Of a stretch of 5,156 nt of DNA, positions 5,119 through 5,156 are shown in pieces (the first letter of the stretch is position 1; every line of letters begins with the position of its first letter). Origin of the DNA: an uncultured Bacillus sp. (lineage in GTDB: Bacteria > Bacillota > Bacilli > Bacillales > Cytobacillaceae). The position numbers and the translations under genes were made by a program. A model generated the notes under the pieces. It searched no databases. It had not been told where the DNA came from and saw nothing but the letters and a program-made list of their open reading frames with translations. The DNA lies in assembly GCA_937902115.1 (NCBI GenBank), contig CALGSR010000433.1, positions 1 through 5,156 on the forward strand, in the 5' to 3' direction.

Positions 5119-5156
5119 GCATGGCGGCGTCCTACTCTCACATGGGTAAAACCCCA
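5119..5156 (-). rRNA. rrf: 5S ribosomal RNA, 3' end (partial)
   Basis: Read on the minus strand, the last bases give a GGGG-TTTTA-CCC stem-loop followed by ATGTGAGAGTAGGACGCCGCC and ATGC. This is the conserved 3' arm of Firmicute 5S rRNA, where GAGAGTAGGACG is nearly invariant. Only about 38 of roughly 115 bases lie in the window; the rest continues past the right edge. The mature 3' end is placed near 5119 by comparison with the usual CCAAGC-type ending. A terminator follows, as expected for the last gene of an rRNA operon. Confidence 0.93.

Overview
The window looks like chromosomal DNA of a low-GC Gram-positive bacterium (Bacillales, Bacillaceae or Planococcaceae type). This rests on the AT-rich composition, the strong AAGGAG-type ribosome binding sites, the 3' end of a Bacillus-like 5S rRNA, and a Firmicute-type 23S rRNA uracil methyltransferase. 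The genus cannot be fixed from this sequence alone.

Layout from left to right. Bases 1-591 hold no intact gene. They contain several hairpins, one with a U-tract reading leftward, and short coding-like fragments on the minus strand that look like decayed genes. One of these ends in THVECVVLMSRK, which resembles the extreme C-terminus of RlmD-type methyltransferases. Bases 592-1196 hold a type II toxin-antitoxin operon on the minus strand: a Phd/YefM antitoxin followed 2 bases later by a RelE/ParE toxin with an unusual acidic tail. Its promoter region carries palindromes that could be an autoregulatory operator. Bases 1206-1606 are intergenic, with a possible gene remnant and a REP-like GTGCC-A-GGCAC palindrome. 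Bases 1607-2473 encode an HD-domain protein whose visible residues match (p)ppGpp hydrolases. Bases 2508-3072 on the plus strand are a clear glyoxalase II-like (metallo-beta-lactamase fold) pseudogene: 5'-truncated, with two single-base frameshifts and one nonsense codon. Next comes a short orphan reading frame and a strong plus-strand terminator at 3252-3287.

On the right, rlmD (3287-4657, minus) encodes a complete TRAM/[4Fe-4S]/SAM uracil-C5 methyltransferase of 23S rRNA. It lies directly downstream of the end of an rRNA operon: the last ~38 bases of 5S rRNA (5119-5156, minus) and its intrinsic terminator (5083-5110). The 410-base gap between them contains a 16-base direct repeat and hairpins.

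The intact genes are all on the minus strand. The right third is conserved housekeeping DNA. The left two thirds resemble an eroded accessory region holding a toxin-antitoxin pair and a possible alarmone hydrolase among relics. I saw no convincing new multi-gene system. The most unusual points are the toxin's acidic tail, the solitary hydrolase-like HD protein near the toxin-antitoxin module, and the repeats beside the rRNA operon.
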